In this document: piece by piece, positions 8,540-16,303 of the stretch
Position numbering within the stretch: position 1 is the stretch's first letter
How the letters are laid out: each line of letters starts with the position of its first letter
Source of the DNA: an uncultured Alistipes sp.
GTDB lineage: Bacteria; Bacteroidota; Bacteroidia; Bacteroidales; Rikenellaceae
DNA: 64,000 nt
Assembly: GCA_900770635.1 (NCBI GenBank)
Contig: CAAGLB010000101.1
Span: forward strand, 89,131-153,130
Reading direction: 5' to 3'
Program-made: the position numbers and the translations under genes
Notes under the pieces: model-generated
The model's database searches: none
Told to the model about the DNA's origin: nothing
What the model saw: only the letters and a program-made list of their open reading frames with translations

Positions 8540-8824
8540 GGATTGTGGGTATTGTGGGTATAGTGGGTATTTTGGGTACTATGGGTATTAGGGAGTTTAG
8601 GGAGTTTTCCTTAATTTCCTTAAACTCTTTACCCATTGTACCCATCATACCCATTGTACCCATTTTACCCATCGTACCCATTGTACCCATTGTACCCATT
8701 TTACCCATCATACCCATTTTACCCATCGCTCCCCTCGCATCACCCTCTGTCACATCTGTCACGTGTCACATGTGTCACGCCCATGTGACAGCGTGACAAC
8801 GTGACAACCGTGACAACACTCCGC
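8540..8824. repeat. Left arm of inverted repeat around the AAA gene
   Basis: Consists of a G-rich family A half, a family D block (GGGAGTTT and TTCCTTAATTTCCTTAAAC, 8585-8632), a long C-rich family A half (8632-8730), the linker CATCGCTCCCCTCGC, a TGTCAC/GTGACA cluster and the terminal AACACTCCGC. The reverse complement of this whole order recurs at 10517-10800, beyond the AAA ATPase gene. Confidence 0.85.
8748..8815. repeat. TGTCAC/GTGACA box cluster, left copy
   Basis: Four TGTCAC hexamers followed by four GTGACA hexamers, spaced by one to six bases, so the cluster is itself a symmetrical inverted repeat. Such dense short boxes can be protein-binding sites (iteron-like), but no binding protein is known here. 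Confidence 0.7.
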
Positions 8825-8829
8825 CCCTA

Positions 8830-9165
8830 AATGTCATTCTGAACGTAGTGAAGAATCTCTCAGCAAGCGCTAAGGGTGAACGTCCGTACTCACTGCGAGA
8901 TGTTTCGCTTCGCTCAACATGACAATGAGTATTACTCACTGATGCTGTCATTCTGAACGCAGTGAAGAATCTCTCAGCAAGCACTAAGGGTGAACGCCCG
9001 TACTCACCGAGAGATGTTTCGCTTCGCTCAACATGACAGGGCTGGGTATGACTGGGTATCTTGGGTATAGTGGGTATTCTGGGTATAGTGGGTATAGTGG
9101 GTACTATGGGTAGTTTTTTCTATTTACCCATCATACCCATTTTACCCATTGTACCCATAATCCTC
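8830..9165. repeat. Two palindrome B copies plus family A array
   Basis: Palindrome B occurs twice in tandem (about 8830-8925 and 8947-9040), each with TGTCATTCTGAACG at the left, TCTCAGCAAGC in the middle and TTCGCTCAACATGACA at the right. A head-to-head family A array follows (9041-9160) with the spacer TAGTTTTTTCTATTTA, and then AT-rich ATTACTCACTACTAATTAC. No gene is supported in the 796-base gap 8406-9201. Confidence 0.85.
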
Positions 9166-9201
9166 ATTACTCACTACTAATTACTAATTACTCATTACCA
9201 A

Positions 9202-10278
9202 TCAGCTCTTCGCCACCACCACCCTGTCGCCATCGGTGCGGAGGAGGCCACTATCCACGAGGCGCTTGATGCGCATCTGTGCTGCTGTGCGGCCGATACC
9301 CAAGCTCTCCATTAGCTTGCTAACAAGCGTCGCTCGCTCGATGACACCGCCGTACATATCATCAACAAGGGCCAACACCTCGTTGCGCCCCTCGCTCACC
9401 GCAGGCACATCGCAGAGCTGCGGTATGCCCTCCTCCGAGATGGTGAAGGCGAAGCGCTCGAAGGGCTCGTTACGGCAGAACTGAGGCTCGACGATGGAGC
9501 AGTCGCCAGCACGGTGGACAAACAACACACTCTCGGCCTTGCGTTGTAGCGACGAGCCGAGGTGGCCACGTGCCTTGTCCGAGCCAGGGTTGGTGTGCAA
9601 CACACAGATAATATGTGTGTTAGTACGTGTTGATAGCGCCATGAGCTCGGCAACAAGAGCATCGCTCTCCTCGAGGTCATTGGTATTGCGTTGTAGGTCG
9701 GCAATACCATCAATGACTATTATGTCGTAGGGCACGAGGCGCAGGGCATCGTAGATGCGGTCCTTACGCTCGGCGGGAGATAACTCTCTGAGTGCTAAGG
9801 TGGTAAGGCGTTGCTCGCTGACCGCACCAGCAATCTTAGCTCCCGTCATAGCCGACATTCTATCGATGACCTTGCGCACATGGCGTTCGCCCTGCTCGGT
9901 GTCTACCCACAACACAGTTAAGAAGGGGTTGCTGGCAACGGTATTAAACTTATCTACGAGTCGGCAGTCTATGGCCATTGCCGAGGCCACAAGAGCAGAT
10001 GTTAGGAATGTCTTTTTGCTCTTAGCCTCGCCACAGATGGCCGATATGTTGCCTCGTGAGCATACGCAGCTACCGTTGATGCTTACCAATGGTTGTATGT
10101 CGGGTAGCGTCTTGCTCATGTCGACGATGTAGGGGTCTACACGCTCCTTAGCCAATTCGTACTCGAGCATACGTGTCTCACGTGCTATGCGCTCCTCCTC
10201 GGTCATCGAGGGCGATGGGTTCAATGCTTTAATCGCCTGCGGGTTGTTTAGCAGCAGGTCGATATTACTGTTATACAT
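9202..10278 (-). CDS. RepA-like AAA ATPase with C-terminal winged helix
   Basis: A 358-residue P-loop ATPase of the RecA/RepA-like (AAA_25) type. Walker A is degenerate, GEAKSKKT at residues 83-90, with Lys where the last Gly normally sits; a similar KSKKT/KSRKT form is what I recall from ATPases of Bacteroidota mobile islands. Walker B is DIIVIDG (185-191), with VLHTNPGSDKARG as sensor-like segment. Residues 296-350 look like a winged helix (RTAAQMRIKRLVDSGLLR). It probably binds or unwinds DNA in replication or mobilisation of an accessory element (inference). It is the only accessory-type gene in the window, has its own promoter, and is enclosed by inverted repeat arms. Confidence 0.7.
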   Translation of the reverse strand: MYNSNIDLLLNNPQAIKALNPSPSMTEEERIARETRMLEYELAKERVDPYIVDMSKTLPDIQPLVSINGSCVCSRGNISAICGEAKSKKTFLTSALVASAMAIDCRLVDKFNTVASNPFLTVLWVDTEQGERHVRKVIDRMSAMTGAKIAGAVSEQRLTTLALRELSPAERKDRIYDALRLVPYDIIVIDGIADLQRNTNDLEESDALVAELMALSTRTNTHIICVLHTNPGSDKARGHLGSSLQRKAESVLFVHRAGDCSIVEPQFCRNEPFERFAFTISEEGIPQLCDVPAVSEGRNEVLALVDDMYGGVIERATLVSKLMESLGIGRTAAQMRIKRLVDSGLLRTDGDRVVVAKS

Positions 10279-10429
10279 AGTAGGTTGTTAGTTGTTTAGG
10301 CACACACACTACAACCACGTATATACATAAATATCATGTATATAGTGTTATATATATGTGTGTTTATGGTTATACTTGCGAGGCACGGTGTCGACTTATG
10401 GCCTCGGTCTACTGCGTGGAATTCCGCCA

Positions 10430-10461
10430 CAAATATACAACACCGCATAGCCCATTGTCAA
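10430..10461 (-). promoter_or_regulatory. Candidate promoter of the AAA ATPase gene
   Basis: On the minus strand, TTGAC is followed after about 21 bases by TATATTTG, which fits the Bacteroidota -7 consensus TAnnTTTG. This predicts a leader of roughly 145 nt rich in TATA and GTGTGT stretches. A TTTTTCCA/TGGAAAAA hairpin lies just upstream (10480-10502). Confidence 0.55.
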
Positions 10462-10516
10462 GTATTTTAACCAACAATTTTTTCCATATTTTGTGGAAAA
10501 AGTGTAGGCTCGTCGT

Positions 10517-10850
10517 GCGGAGTGTTGTCACGCTTGTCACGGTTGTCACGTTGTCACGCTGTCACATGGGCGTGACACATGTGACACGTGACAGATGTGA
10601 CAGGGGGTGGGCGAGGGGAGCGATGGGTAAAATGGGTAAGATGGGTACGATGGGTAAAATGGGTACAATGGGTAAAATGGGTAAAATGGGTATGATGGGT
10701 ACAATGGGTATGATGGGTAAAGAGTTTAAGTAAATTAAGGAAACTCCCTAATACCCATAGTACCCACTATACCCACTATACCCACTATACCCACAAATAC
10801 CCAGTCCTACCCACTCTACCCACCCCTACCCACAAATACCCACAAATACC
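10517..10850. repeat. Right arm of inverted repeat around the AAA gene
   Basis: Mirrors 8540-8824: GCGGAGTGTT, TGTCAC/GTGACA cluster, GCGAGGGGAGCGATG, long G-rich family A half (10620-10725), family D block (AGTTTAAGTAAATTAAGG, 10725-10752) and C-rich family A half running to 10850. It differs from the left arm by small indels and repeat number, so the two arms have diverged slightly or are gene-converted unevenly. Confidence 0.85.
10526..10602. repeat. TGTCAC/GTGACA box cluster, right copy
   Basis: Five TGTCAC hexamers then four GTGACA hexamers; one box more than the left copy at 8748-8815 but otherwise the same order in reverse complement. Confidence 0.7.
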
Positions 10851-10856
10851 CACCAC

Positions 10857-10950
10857 TGTCATGTTGAGCGAAGCGAAACATCTCGCAGTGAGTACGGGCG
10901 TTCACCCTTAGCGCTCGCTGAGAGATTCTTCACTACGTTCAGAATGACAT
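10857..10950. repeat. Palindrome B, inverted copy
   Basis: TGTCATGTTGAGCGAAGCG ... CACTACGTTCAGAATGACA, followed by AT-rich ATTACTAATTACTCTTTAC to about 11030. Together with 10279-10856 this leaves no room for a gene in the 847-base gap before valS. Confidence 0.85.
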
Positions 10951-11034
10951 TGTCAATGAGCAATTAGTGATTGATAGTGAGCAGCAACGAAAAAAATATT
11001 ACTAATTACTCTTTACTAATTACTATTTTTTTCT

Positions 11035-11042
11035 TATCTTTG
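11035..11042 (+). promoter_or_regulatory. Candidate -7 element of valS promoter
   Basis: TATCTTTG matches the TAnnTTTG consensus exactly; the -33 part is unclear within the AT repeats. Transcription would start near 11048 and give an 80-nt leader that contains a GTGCG/CGCAC hairpin. Confidence 0.55.
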
Positions 11043-11125
11043 TACGATTGTGCGTTCGCAAGGCCGTGCGCACACGCACATGAAGACAACAACGACGACA
11101 ATAACAAACAAAAAAATAGAGAGTT

Positions 11126-13750
11126 ATGCAGTTAGCAGACAAGTATTCACCCGAACTAATCGAGCAGAAATGGTACGACTTCTGGCTCGACAACAACCTT
11201 TTCCACTCGGAGCCTGATGCTCGTGAGCCCTACACCATCGTTATCCCACCACCAAACGTAACAGGTATGTTGCACATGGGCCACATGCTCAACAACACAT
11301 TGCAGGATGTTCTCATCCGCCGTGCCCGCATGCAGGGCAAGAACGCTTGCTGGGTGCCAGGTACCGACCACGCATCTATCGCCACCGAGGCTAAGGTTGT
11401 TGCTAAGCTCAAGGCCGAGGGCATCGACAAGGCGACGCTCACACGTGAGGAGTTCTTGGCACACGCCTGGGAGTGGAAGGAGAAGCATGGCGGCATCATC
11501 TTGCAGCAGCTACGCAAGCTCGGCGCATCGTGCGACTGGGAGCGTACATGCTTCACAATGGATAAGGAGCGCTCAGAGAGCGTGCTCAAGGTCTTCGTCG
11601 ACCTCTACCGCAAGGGCCGCATCTATCGTGGTGTGCGCATGGTAAACTGGGACCCATCGGCAAAGACAGCCCTCTCAGACGAGGAGGTAATATACAAGGA
11701 GTCGCAGGGTAAATTGTACTACCTACGCTATAAGATTGAGGGCTCGGAGGAGTATATCGTGGTGGCAACAACACGCCCCGAGACCATCCTTGGCGATAGT
11801 GCCCTCTGCGTGAACCCTAACGACGAGCGATACAAACATCTCGCAGCCGATGCACGTGTAATCGTGCCATTGGTGGGTCGCTCTATCCCCGTTATCCGTG
11901 ACGAGTACGTAGACCTCGAGTTTGGTACTGGCGCATTGAAGGTAACGCCTGCACACGACGTGAACGACTATATGCTTGGCGAGAAGTTCGGCTTGGAGAC
12001 TATCGACATCTTCAACGACGACGGAACTATCAACGATAAAGTGGGCATGTACGTGGGTGTCGACCGCTTCGAGTGCCGCAAAGTTATCGAGGGCGACCTC
12101 ACAGCCGCAGGCCTCATGGAGAAGGTAGAGCCTTACACCAACAATGTGGGCTACTCAGAGCGTACAGGCGTGGCTATCGAGCCTAAGCTCTCTATGCAGT
12201 GGTTCTTGTCGATGGAGGAGTTGGCAAAGCCCGCAACCAAGGCTGTGTTGGAGGACATCATCAAGTTCGTGCCTACGAAGTATAAGAATACCTATCGCCA
12301 CTGGATGGAGAACATCAAGGATTGGTGCATCTCTCGCCAGCTATGGTGGGGTCACCGCATCCCTGCCTACTACCTATCTAAGGGTGGCTACGTGGTAGCA
12401 GAGAGCATTGAGGAGGCATTGCGCCTTGCTCAGGAGAAGGATGCATCGCTAACCCTTGCCGACCTACGTCAGGACGAGGATGTCTTGGATACATGGTTCT
12501 CATCATGGTTGTGGCCTATATCTGTGTTCGACGGCATCAACAACCCCGACAACGAGGAGATTAACTACTACTACCCTACCAACGACCTCGTGACAGGCCC
12601 AGACATCATCTTCTTCTGGATTGCACGTATGATCATGGCGGGCTATGAGTGGCGTCAGGAGAAGCCATTCTCTAACGTATATTTCACTGGTATTGTGCGT
12701 GATAAGCTCGGCCGTAAGATGTCGAAGCAGTTGGGTAACTCGCCCGACCCTCTCGACCTTATCGCTAAGTATGGTGCCGACGGCATGCGTATCGCTATGC
12801 TCATGTCGGCCACAGCGGGCAACGACGTGATGTTCGACGAGGCACTATGCGAGCAGGGCCGTAACTTCTGCAATAAGATATGGAACGCCTACCGCCTTAT
12901 CAACATGTGGGAGGTTAGCGAGGCTCAGGAGCAGCCTAAGGCTGCCGAGGAGGCTATCGCATGGTTCGAGGAGATGATGCTCCAGCGCATCGAGCTCATC
13001 AACCACAACATGGCGCAGTACCGTATCTCTGAGGCATTTACCGAGCTATATCGCCTCTTCTGGGACGACTTCAGCGGCTGGTACTTGGAGCTTGTTAAGC
13101 CTGTTTACGGCACGCCTGCCGACGTCAAGACCATCGAGGCTACTAAGCACTTCTTCGATGAGTTGCTCCGCCTCATGCACCCATTCATGCCATTTATCAC
13201 CGAGGAGATATGGCAGGACCTCAAGCCTGAGCAGGGCGTGGTGTCTATCTGCGTAGCTGCTGAGCCTAAGGCCGAGCGCAAGGCCGATGAGGGTGTTTTG
13301 GCACGCTTCGAGCTTGCCAAGGAGGTTGTGTCGGCAATACGTAACATCCGCAAGCAGCGCAACATAGCACAGAAGGAGGCACTCGCACTCCGCTATATTG
13401 CCGATGATAACTACCCTGCTGAGTTCGCCGCAACCATCAGCAAATTGGGCAACATCTCAGCTATCGACACCACTACCGAGAAGGACGCTACGGCCGCTGC
13501 CTTCATCGTGAAGACAACGCAGTATTTCGTGCCATTGGAGGGTAACATCGACCGTGAGGCAGAGTTGCAGAAGCTCAGCGCCGACCTCGAGTACTTGGAG
13601 GGATTCTTGGCATCGGTTATGAAGAAGCTCTCTAACGAGCGCTTTGTGTCGTCCGCTCCCGAGAAGGTTGTTGCCAACGAGCGTGCTAAGCAGGCCGACG
13701 CCGAGGCTAAGATTGCCGCAATCAAGGAGCAGATGGAAGCACTGAGATAA
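11126..13750 (+). CDS. valS: Valyl-tRNA synthetase
   Basis: Class I aminoacyl-tRNA synthetase charging tRNA-Val, with an editing domain. The 874 residues give normal length. The HIGH-type motif is in PPNVTGMLHMGHMLNNT (about residues 41-57) and the KMSKS loop reads GRKMSKQLGNSPDP (about 530), with Gln in place of Ser. The editing domain shows TTRPETILGDSA and the anticodon part WWGHRIPAYY...DVLDTWFSSWLWP. The C-terminal 65 residues form the coiled-coil arm characteristic of ValRS. It is a single gene following an AT-rich repeat and its own promoter. Confidence 0.98.
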   Translation: MQLADKYSPELIEQKWYDFWLDNNLFHSEPDAREPYTIVIPPPNVTGMLHMGHMLNNTLQDVLIRRARMQGKNACWVPGTDHASIATEAKVVAKLKAEGIDKATLTREEFLAHAWEWKEKHGGIILQQLRKLGASCDWERTCFTMDKERSESVLKVFVDLYRKGRIYRGVRMVNWDPSAKTALSDEEVIYKESQGKLYYLRYKIEGSEEYIVVATTRPETILGDSALCVNPNDERYKHLAADARVIVPLVGRSIPVIRDEYVDLEFGTGALKVTPAHDVNDYMLGEKFGLETIDIFNDDGTINDKVGMYVGVDRFECRKVIEGDLTAAGLMEKVEPYTNNVGYSERTGVAIEPKLSMQWFLSMEELAKPATKAVLEDIIKFVPTKYKNTYRHWMENIKDWCISRQLWWGHRIPAYYLSKGGYVVAESIEEALRLAQEKDASLTLADLRQDEDVLDTWFSSWLWPISVFDGINNPDNEEINYYYPTNDLVTGPDIIFFWIARMIMAGYEWRQEKPFSNVYFTGIVRDKLGRKMSKQLGNSPDPLDLIAKYGADGMRIAMLMSATAGNDVMFDEALCEQGRNFCNKIWNAYRLINMWEVSEAQEQPKAAEEAIAWFEEMMLQRIELINHNMAQYRISEAFTELYRLFWDDFSGWYLELVKPVYGTPADVKTIEATKHFFDELLRLMHPFMPFITEEIWQDLKPEQGVVSICVAAEPKAERKADEGVLARFELAKEVVSAIRNIRKQRNIAQKEALALRYIADDNYPAEFAATISKLGNISAIDTTTEKDATAAAFIVKTTQYFVPLEGNIDREAELQKLSADLEYLEGFLASVMKKLSNERFVSSAPEKVVANERAKQADAEAKIAAIKEQMEALR

Positions 13751-13751
13751 A

Positions 13752-13862
13752 GTGAAAGGTTAAAGGTGAAAGGTGAAAAGTAAGGTGTCTGCGACACATG
13801 TTTATAAATTCGTGCGAAGCACACCATACTTTTCACTTATCACTTCTCAGTTTTAACTTTAA
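13752..13862. repeat. Family C repeat
   Basis: One unit in the valS-rnhA gap: GAAAAGTAAGGTGTCTGCGAC, then an AT-rich centre and CGTGCGAAGCACACCATACTTTTC. It is an imperfect palindrome and may act as a 3' hairpin of the valS transcript. Confidence 0.75.
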
Positions 13863-13868
13863 ATAGTT

Positions 13869-14321
13869 ATGGCAGACATCACAATATTTACCGATGGCTC
13901 GGCACTCGGCAACCCTGGCCCAGGAGGCTATGGCATAGTGCTGCTGTCGGGCCCTCACCGCAAGGAGCTTAGCCAGGGCTACCGCCTCACGACAAACAAC
14001 CGCATGGAGCTTATGGCCGTATGCGTAGCCTTGGAGGCGTTGCGCTTCCGTGGCAGCAACGTCACGCTATACTCCGACTCGAAATATGTTGTCGAGGCTG
14101 TCAACCAGCGCTGGATACTCGGCTGGGAGCGCACAGGGTTCAAGGGCAAGAAGAATCCCGACCTGTGGATGCGCTTTCTGAGGATCTACCGCCAGCACAA
14201 CGTCAAGTTTGTGTGGGTTAAGGGCCACGCCACAACCGTTGAGAACAACCGTTGCGACGAGCTCGCCGTAGCCGCCGCCAACAGCGCCAACCTCCTCGAA
14301 GACACGGGCTACGAGGGATAA
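13869..14321 (+). CDS. rnhA: Ribonuclease HI
   Basis: Degrades the RNA strand of RNA-DNA hybrids. A compact 150-residue enzyme with the acidic active-site residues visible: Asp9 in IFTDGSALGNPGPGG, Glu in TNNRMELMAV, Asp in LYSDSKYVVEAV and Asp in NNRCDELAVAAA; the supporting His is in KGHATTVENN. A basic handle with WILGWERTGFKGKKNPDLW is present, as in E. coli RNase HI. Repeat blocks lie on both sides. Confidence 0.97.
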   Translation: MADITIFTDGSALGNPGPGGYGIVLLSGPHRKELSQGYRLTTNNRMELMAVCVALEALRFRGSNVTLYSDSKYVVEAVNQRWILGWERTGFKGKKNPDLWMRFLRIYRQHNVKFVWVKGHATTVENNRCDELAVAAANSANLLEDTGYEG

Positions 14322-14339
14322 GGTGAGAAGTGACAGGTG

Positions 14340-14640
14340 AGAGGTGAAAAGTAGTGAGTAATGAGTAATGAGTATTATGGGTAAAATGGGTAAAATGGGT
14401 ATGATGGGTATGATGGGTAAATAGAAAAAACTACCCATAGTACCCACTATACCCACTATACCCACTATACCCATAATACCCACAAATACCCAAGATACCC
14501 ACCACTGTCATGTTGAGCCTTAGCGAAACATCTCTCGGTGAGTACTGACTGAAGAGATCCTTCACTACGTTCAGAATGACATTGTAAGCGAGTGGTACGT
14601 AGCAACAAAATTTATTACTAATTACTCTTTACTAATTACT
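14340..14640. repeat. Composite repeat (families A + B), inverted copy
   Basis: Fills the 336-base gap before the flavin reductase gene. G-rich family A half, spacer TAAATAGAAAAAACTA, C-rich half (to about 14500), palindrome B (about 14505-14582), then GCGAGTGGTACGTAGCAAC and AT repeats. This is the reverse complement of the 4630-4910 composite, down to the unique 19-mer. Confidence 0.85.
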
Positions 14641-14657
14641 AATTAGCAAGTAAAGTT

Positions 14658-15248
14658 ATGGAGTTCAAGAAGCAAGAGTGGAAGCCGGGCACGCTCATCT
14701 ACCCGCTGCCTGCGGTCTTGGTGTCGTGCGGCGCAACACCCGACGAGTACAACCTCCTGACGGTGGCATGGACGGGCACGGTGTGTACCAACCCACCCAT
14801 GTGCTACATATCGGTACGCAAGGAGCGCCACTCCTACGACATAATACGTCGCACAGGCGAGTTTGTCATCAACCTCACCACCGAGGAGCTTGCACGTGCC
14901 ACCGACTGGTGTGGCGTGCGCTCAGGCCGTGACAACAACAAGTGGGAGGCAATGGGCCTCACACCCATCAAGAATAAGCATGTCAGCGCCCCCCTTGTTG
15001 GCGAGTCGCCCTTGTCCATCTGCTGCCGTGTGCGTCAGGTTGTGGAGCTTGGCTCGCACGACATGTTCTTGGCCGATGTCGTAGGCATCGAGGCTGACGA
15101 GCGGTTCATAGACGCCGACACAGGCAAGTTCTCGTTAGAGAAGGCTAAGCCCATAGTATATTCGCATGGCGAGTACTTCTCGCTGGGCAAGATGCTCGGA
15201 CACTTCGGCTGGTCGGTCAAAAAGAAGACAACAAAAAAACGTAAATAG
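14658..15248 (+). CDS. Flavin reductase-like FMN-binding protein
   Basis: A 196-residue member of the flavin reductase-like split-barrel family (FMN-binding, NAD(P)H-dependent reductases and relatives). Visible family features: the opening PGTLIYPLPAVLVSCG, the FMN-site segment NLLTVAWTGTVCTNPPMCYISVR (seen as TVAWTGTVCTNPP), RKERHSYDIIRRTGEFVINL, the DWCGVRSG motif, and the late FSLGKMLGHFGWSVKKK ending in a Lys-rich tail. It starts 17 bases after the composite repeat and is followed after 2 bases by the next gene, so they form a pair. Substrate is not known. Confidence 0.85.
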   Translation: MEFKKQEWKPGTLIYPLPAVLVSCGATPDEYNLLTVAWTGTVCTNPPMCYISVRKERHSYDIIRRTGEFVINLTTEELARATDWCGVRSGRDNNKWEAMGLTPIKNKHVSAPLVGESPLSICCRVRQVVELGSHDMFLADVVGIEADERFIDADTGKFSLEKAKPIVYSHGEYFSLGKMLGHFGWSVKKKTTKKRK

Positions 15249-15250
15249 CA

Positions 15251-15826
15251 ATGACAGAACAACAACACGAAATTCTCAACCGCTACGAGGCGTCGCTGCG
15301 TGAGGCCCTCATCAAGCGCCTCAGCGATGCTAAGTGGCTCGATGGCCAGCTCTTGGAGGTCGAGGAGCTCAACGAGAAGTGGCGCACGTCAGCACCCTCA
15401 TATATGGCCGATGCCGTACCCGAGGTAGCTAAGTATCCCCTCGTTGCCATCGCCTGGGCCATGTACCTGGGCATGGGCTGCGCCGTATTGTGGGACAAGG
15501 AGTGGAACAGATATAAGGATGTCGAGGACTTCCACAAGATGATGACCGAGCCCCGAGGCTTCGACTGCATGGACGAGTATATCACCGAGGTGCTTTTGTG
15601 CCACCCACTGGGTAGCGCCGATGCCGAGAAGCTCGAAGATATGATTCGCTCTACCGCCGAGGCCGCACAGACACTCATCCGCAAGGAGGGCATCGAGGCC
15701 CAGAGCGTCATGGCGTTCCACATCTTCGCCCGCACCACCAAGGTTATGTTCGAGTGCGGCGTCGCCGTCCAGCTCAAACGCCTTGGCTACAACTACGTGA
15801 AGGTGAATGCCAACGTGGTGAGCTAA
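15251..15826 (+). CDS. Conserved hypothetical protein, paired with flavin reductase
   Basis: I do not recognise a named family. The 191-residue protein has no signal peptide or clear membrane segment and appears mainly helical, with a hydrophobic central stretch YPLVAIAWAMYLGMGCAVLW (about residues 58-77) that could be a buried helix. Several Cys and Trp residues occur in it, but no obvious cofactor motif. The 2-base spacing to the flavin reductase-like gene suggests co-translation and a shared, unknown role. Confidence 0.7.
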   Translation: MTEQQHEILNRYEASLREALIKRLSDAKWLDGQLLEVEELNEKWRTSAPSYMADAVPEVAKYPLVAIAWAMYLGMGCAVLWDKEWNRYKDVEDFHKMMTEPRGFDCMDEYITEVLLCHPLGSADAEKLEDMIRSTAEAAQTLIRKEGIEAQSVMAFHIFARTTKVMFECGVAVQLKRLGYNYVKVNANVVS

Positions 15827-15827
15827 G

Positions 15828-16085
15828 AGAGGGTGACAGGTGACAGGTGAAAGTGAAAAGTGAGAGGTGACAACTGAAAAGTGTGGTGTGCTTCGCACGA
15901 AGTGAAAAGTGAGAGGTGACAACTGAAAAGTGTGGTGTGCTTCGCACGAGATTATTAAATACAGCGTCGCAGACACCTTACTTTTCAGTTTTCAGTTGTC
16001 AGTTGTCACTTAAAGTTAGGTGTGCTTTGCACGAAGTGAAAAGTGAGAGGTGACAACTGAAAAGTATGGTGTGCTTCGCACAGAG
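15828..16085. repeat. Family C repeats, several units
   Basis: Two or three units with GTGTGGTGTGCTTCGCACGA, GCGTCGCAGACACC and long GTGAAAAGTGAGAGGTGAC stretches. A family D fragment (CTTCCCTAATTTCCCAAAC) follows at 16104-16138. The rest of the 474-base gap up to 16300 holds the stop-anchored element; no gene is seen. Confidence 0.8.
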
Positions 16086-16173
16086 TTTAATGAGTAATTA
16101 GCAACTTCCCTAATTTCCCAAACTCCCTAAATTCCTCAACCAACCTCATCTACCACATCAATTAGCAAGATAC

Positions 16174-16303
16174 AATTTGTTGTTAGAAGGTGGTAGATAC
16201 AACGCTCGGCAAAAAAAATGAGGATGGGCTGTACTAAAACGTACTGCCCATTCTCATTTATTTTTGTTAGCGGCAGTAGATGCCGCCTTATCACAACAAA
16301 TTA
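16174..16303 (-). repeat. Stop-codon-anchored palindromic element, copy 2
   Basis: On the minus strand it starts at the thiL stop as TAATTTGTTGTGATAAGG, then a GCGGCA/TGCCGC hairpin, then the long stem ATGAGAATGGGC/GCCCATCCTCAT capped by GTAC-GTTTTA-GTAC and followed by a run of eight T, and ends CCTTCTAACAACAAATT, which pairs back to the start with two mismatched positions. The inner hairpin with T-run is a good intrinsic terminator for thiL. Confidence 0.85.

Noticed and set aside
8620..8735. TACCCAT repeats as a CRISPR array
   Set aside because: The period is nine bases with no spacer-sized unique sequences and no cas genes are in the window.
8536..8796. Open frames coding Met-Gly-Ile or Pro-Ile repeats in the TGGGTA arrays
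   Set aside because: They follow from the 9-base period, occur on both strands and in every array, and have no start context or homologous protein pattern.
8775..8984. Peptide with HVERSET/FRMT strings
   Set aside because: A known kind of spurious translation of palindrome B; the DNA palindrome, not the peptide, is conserved.
13752..13862. Family C repeat as a tRNA or small RNA gene
   Set aside because: No cloverleaf, and the same sequence recurs in seven gaps in different orientations.
16174..16303. Stop-anchored palindromes as integron attC sites
   Set aside because: They are at gene ends and fold imperfectly, but the arms are in the wrong order (GTT first, AAC last), the flanking genes are housekeeping genes in normal operons, and there is no integrase.
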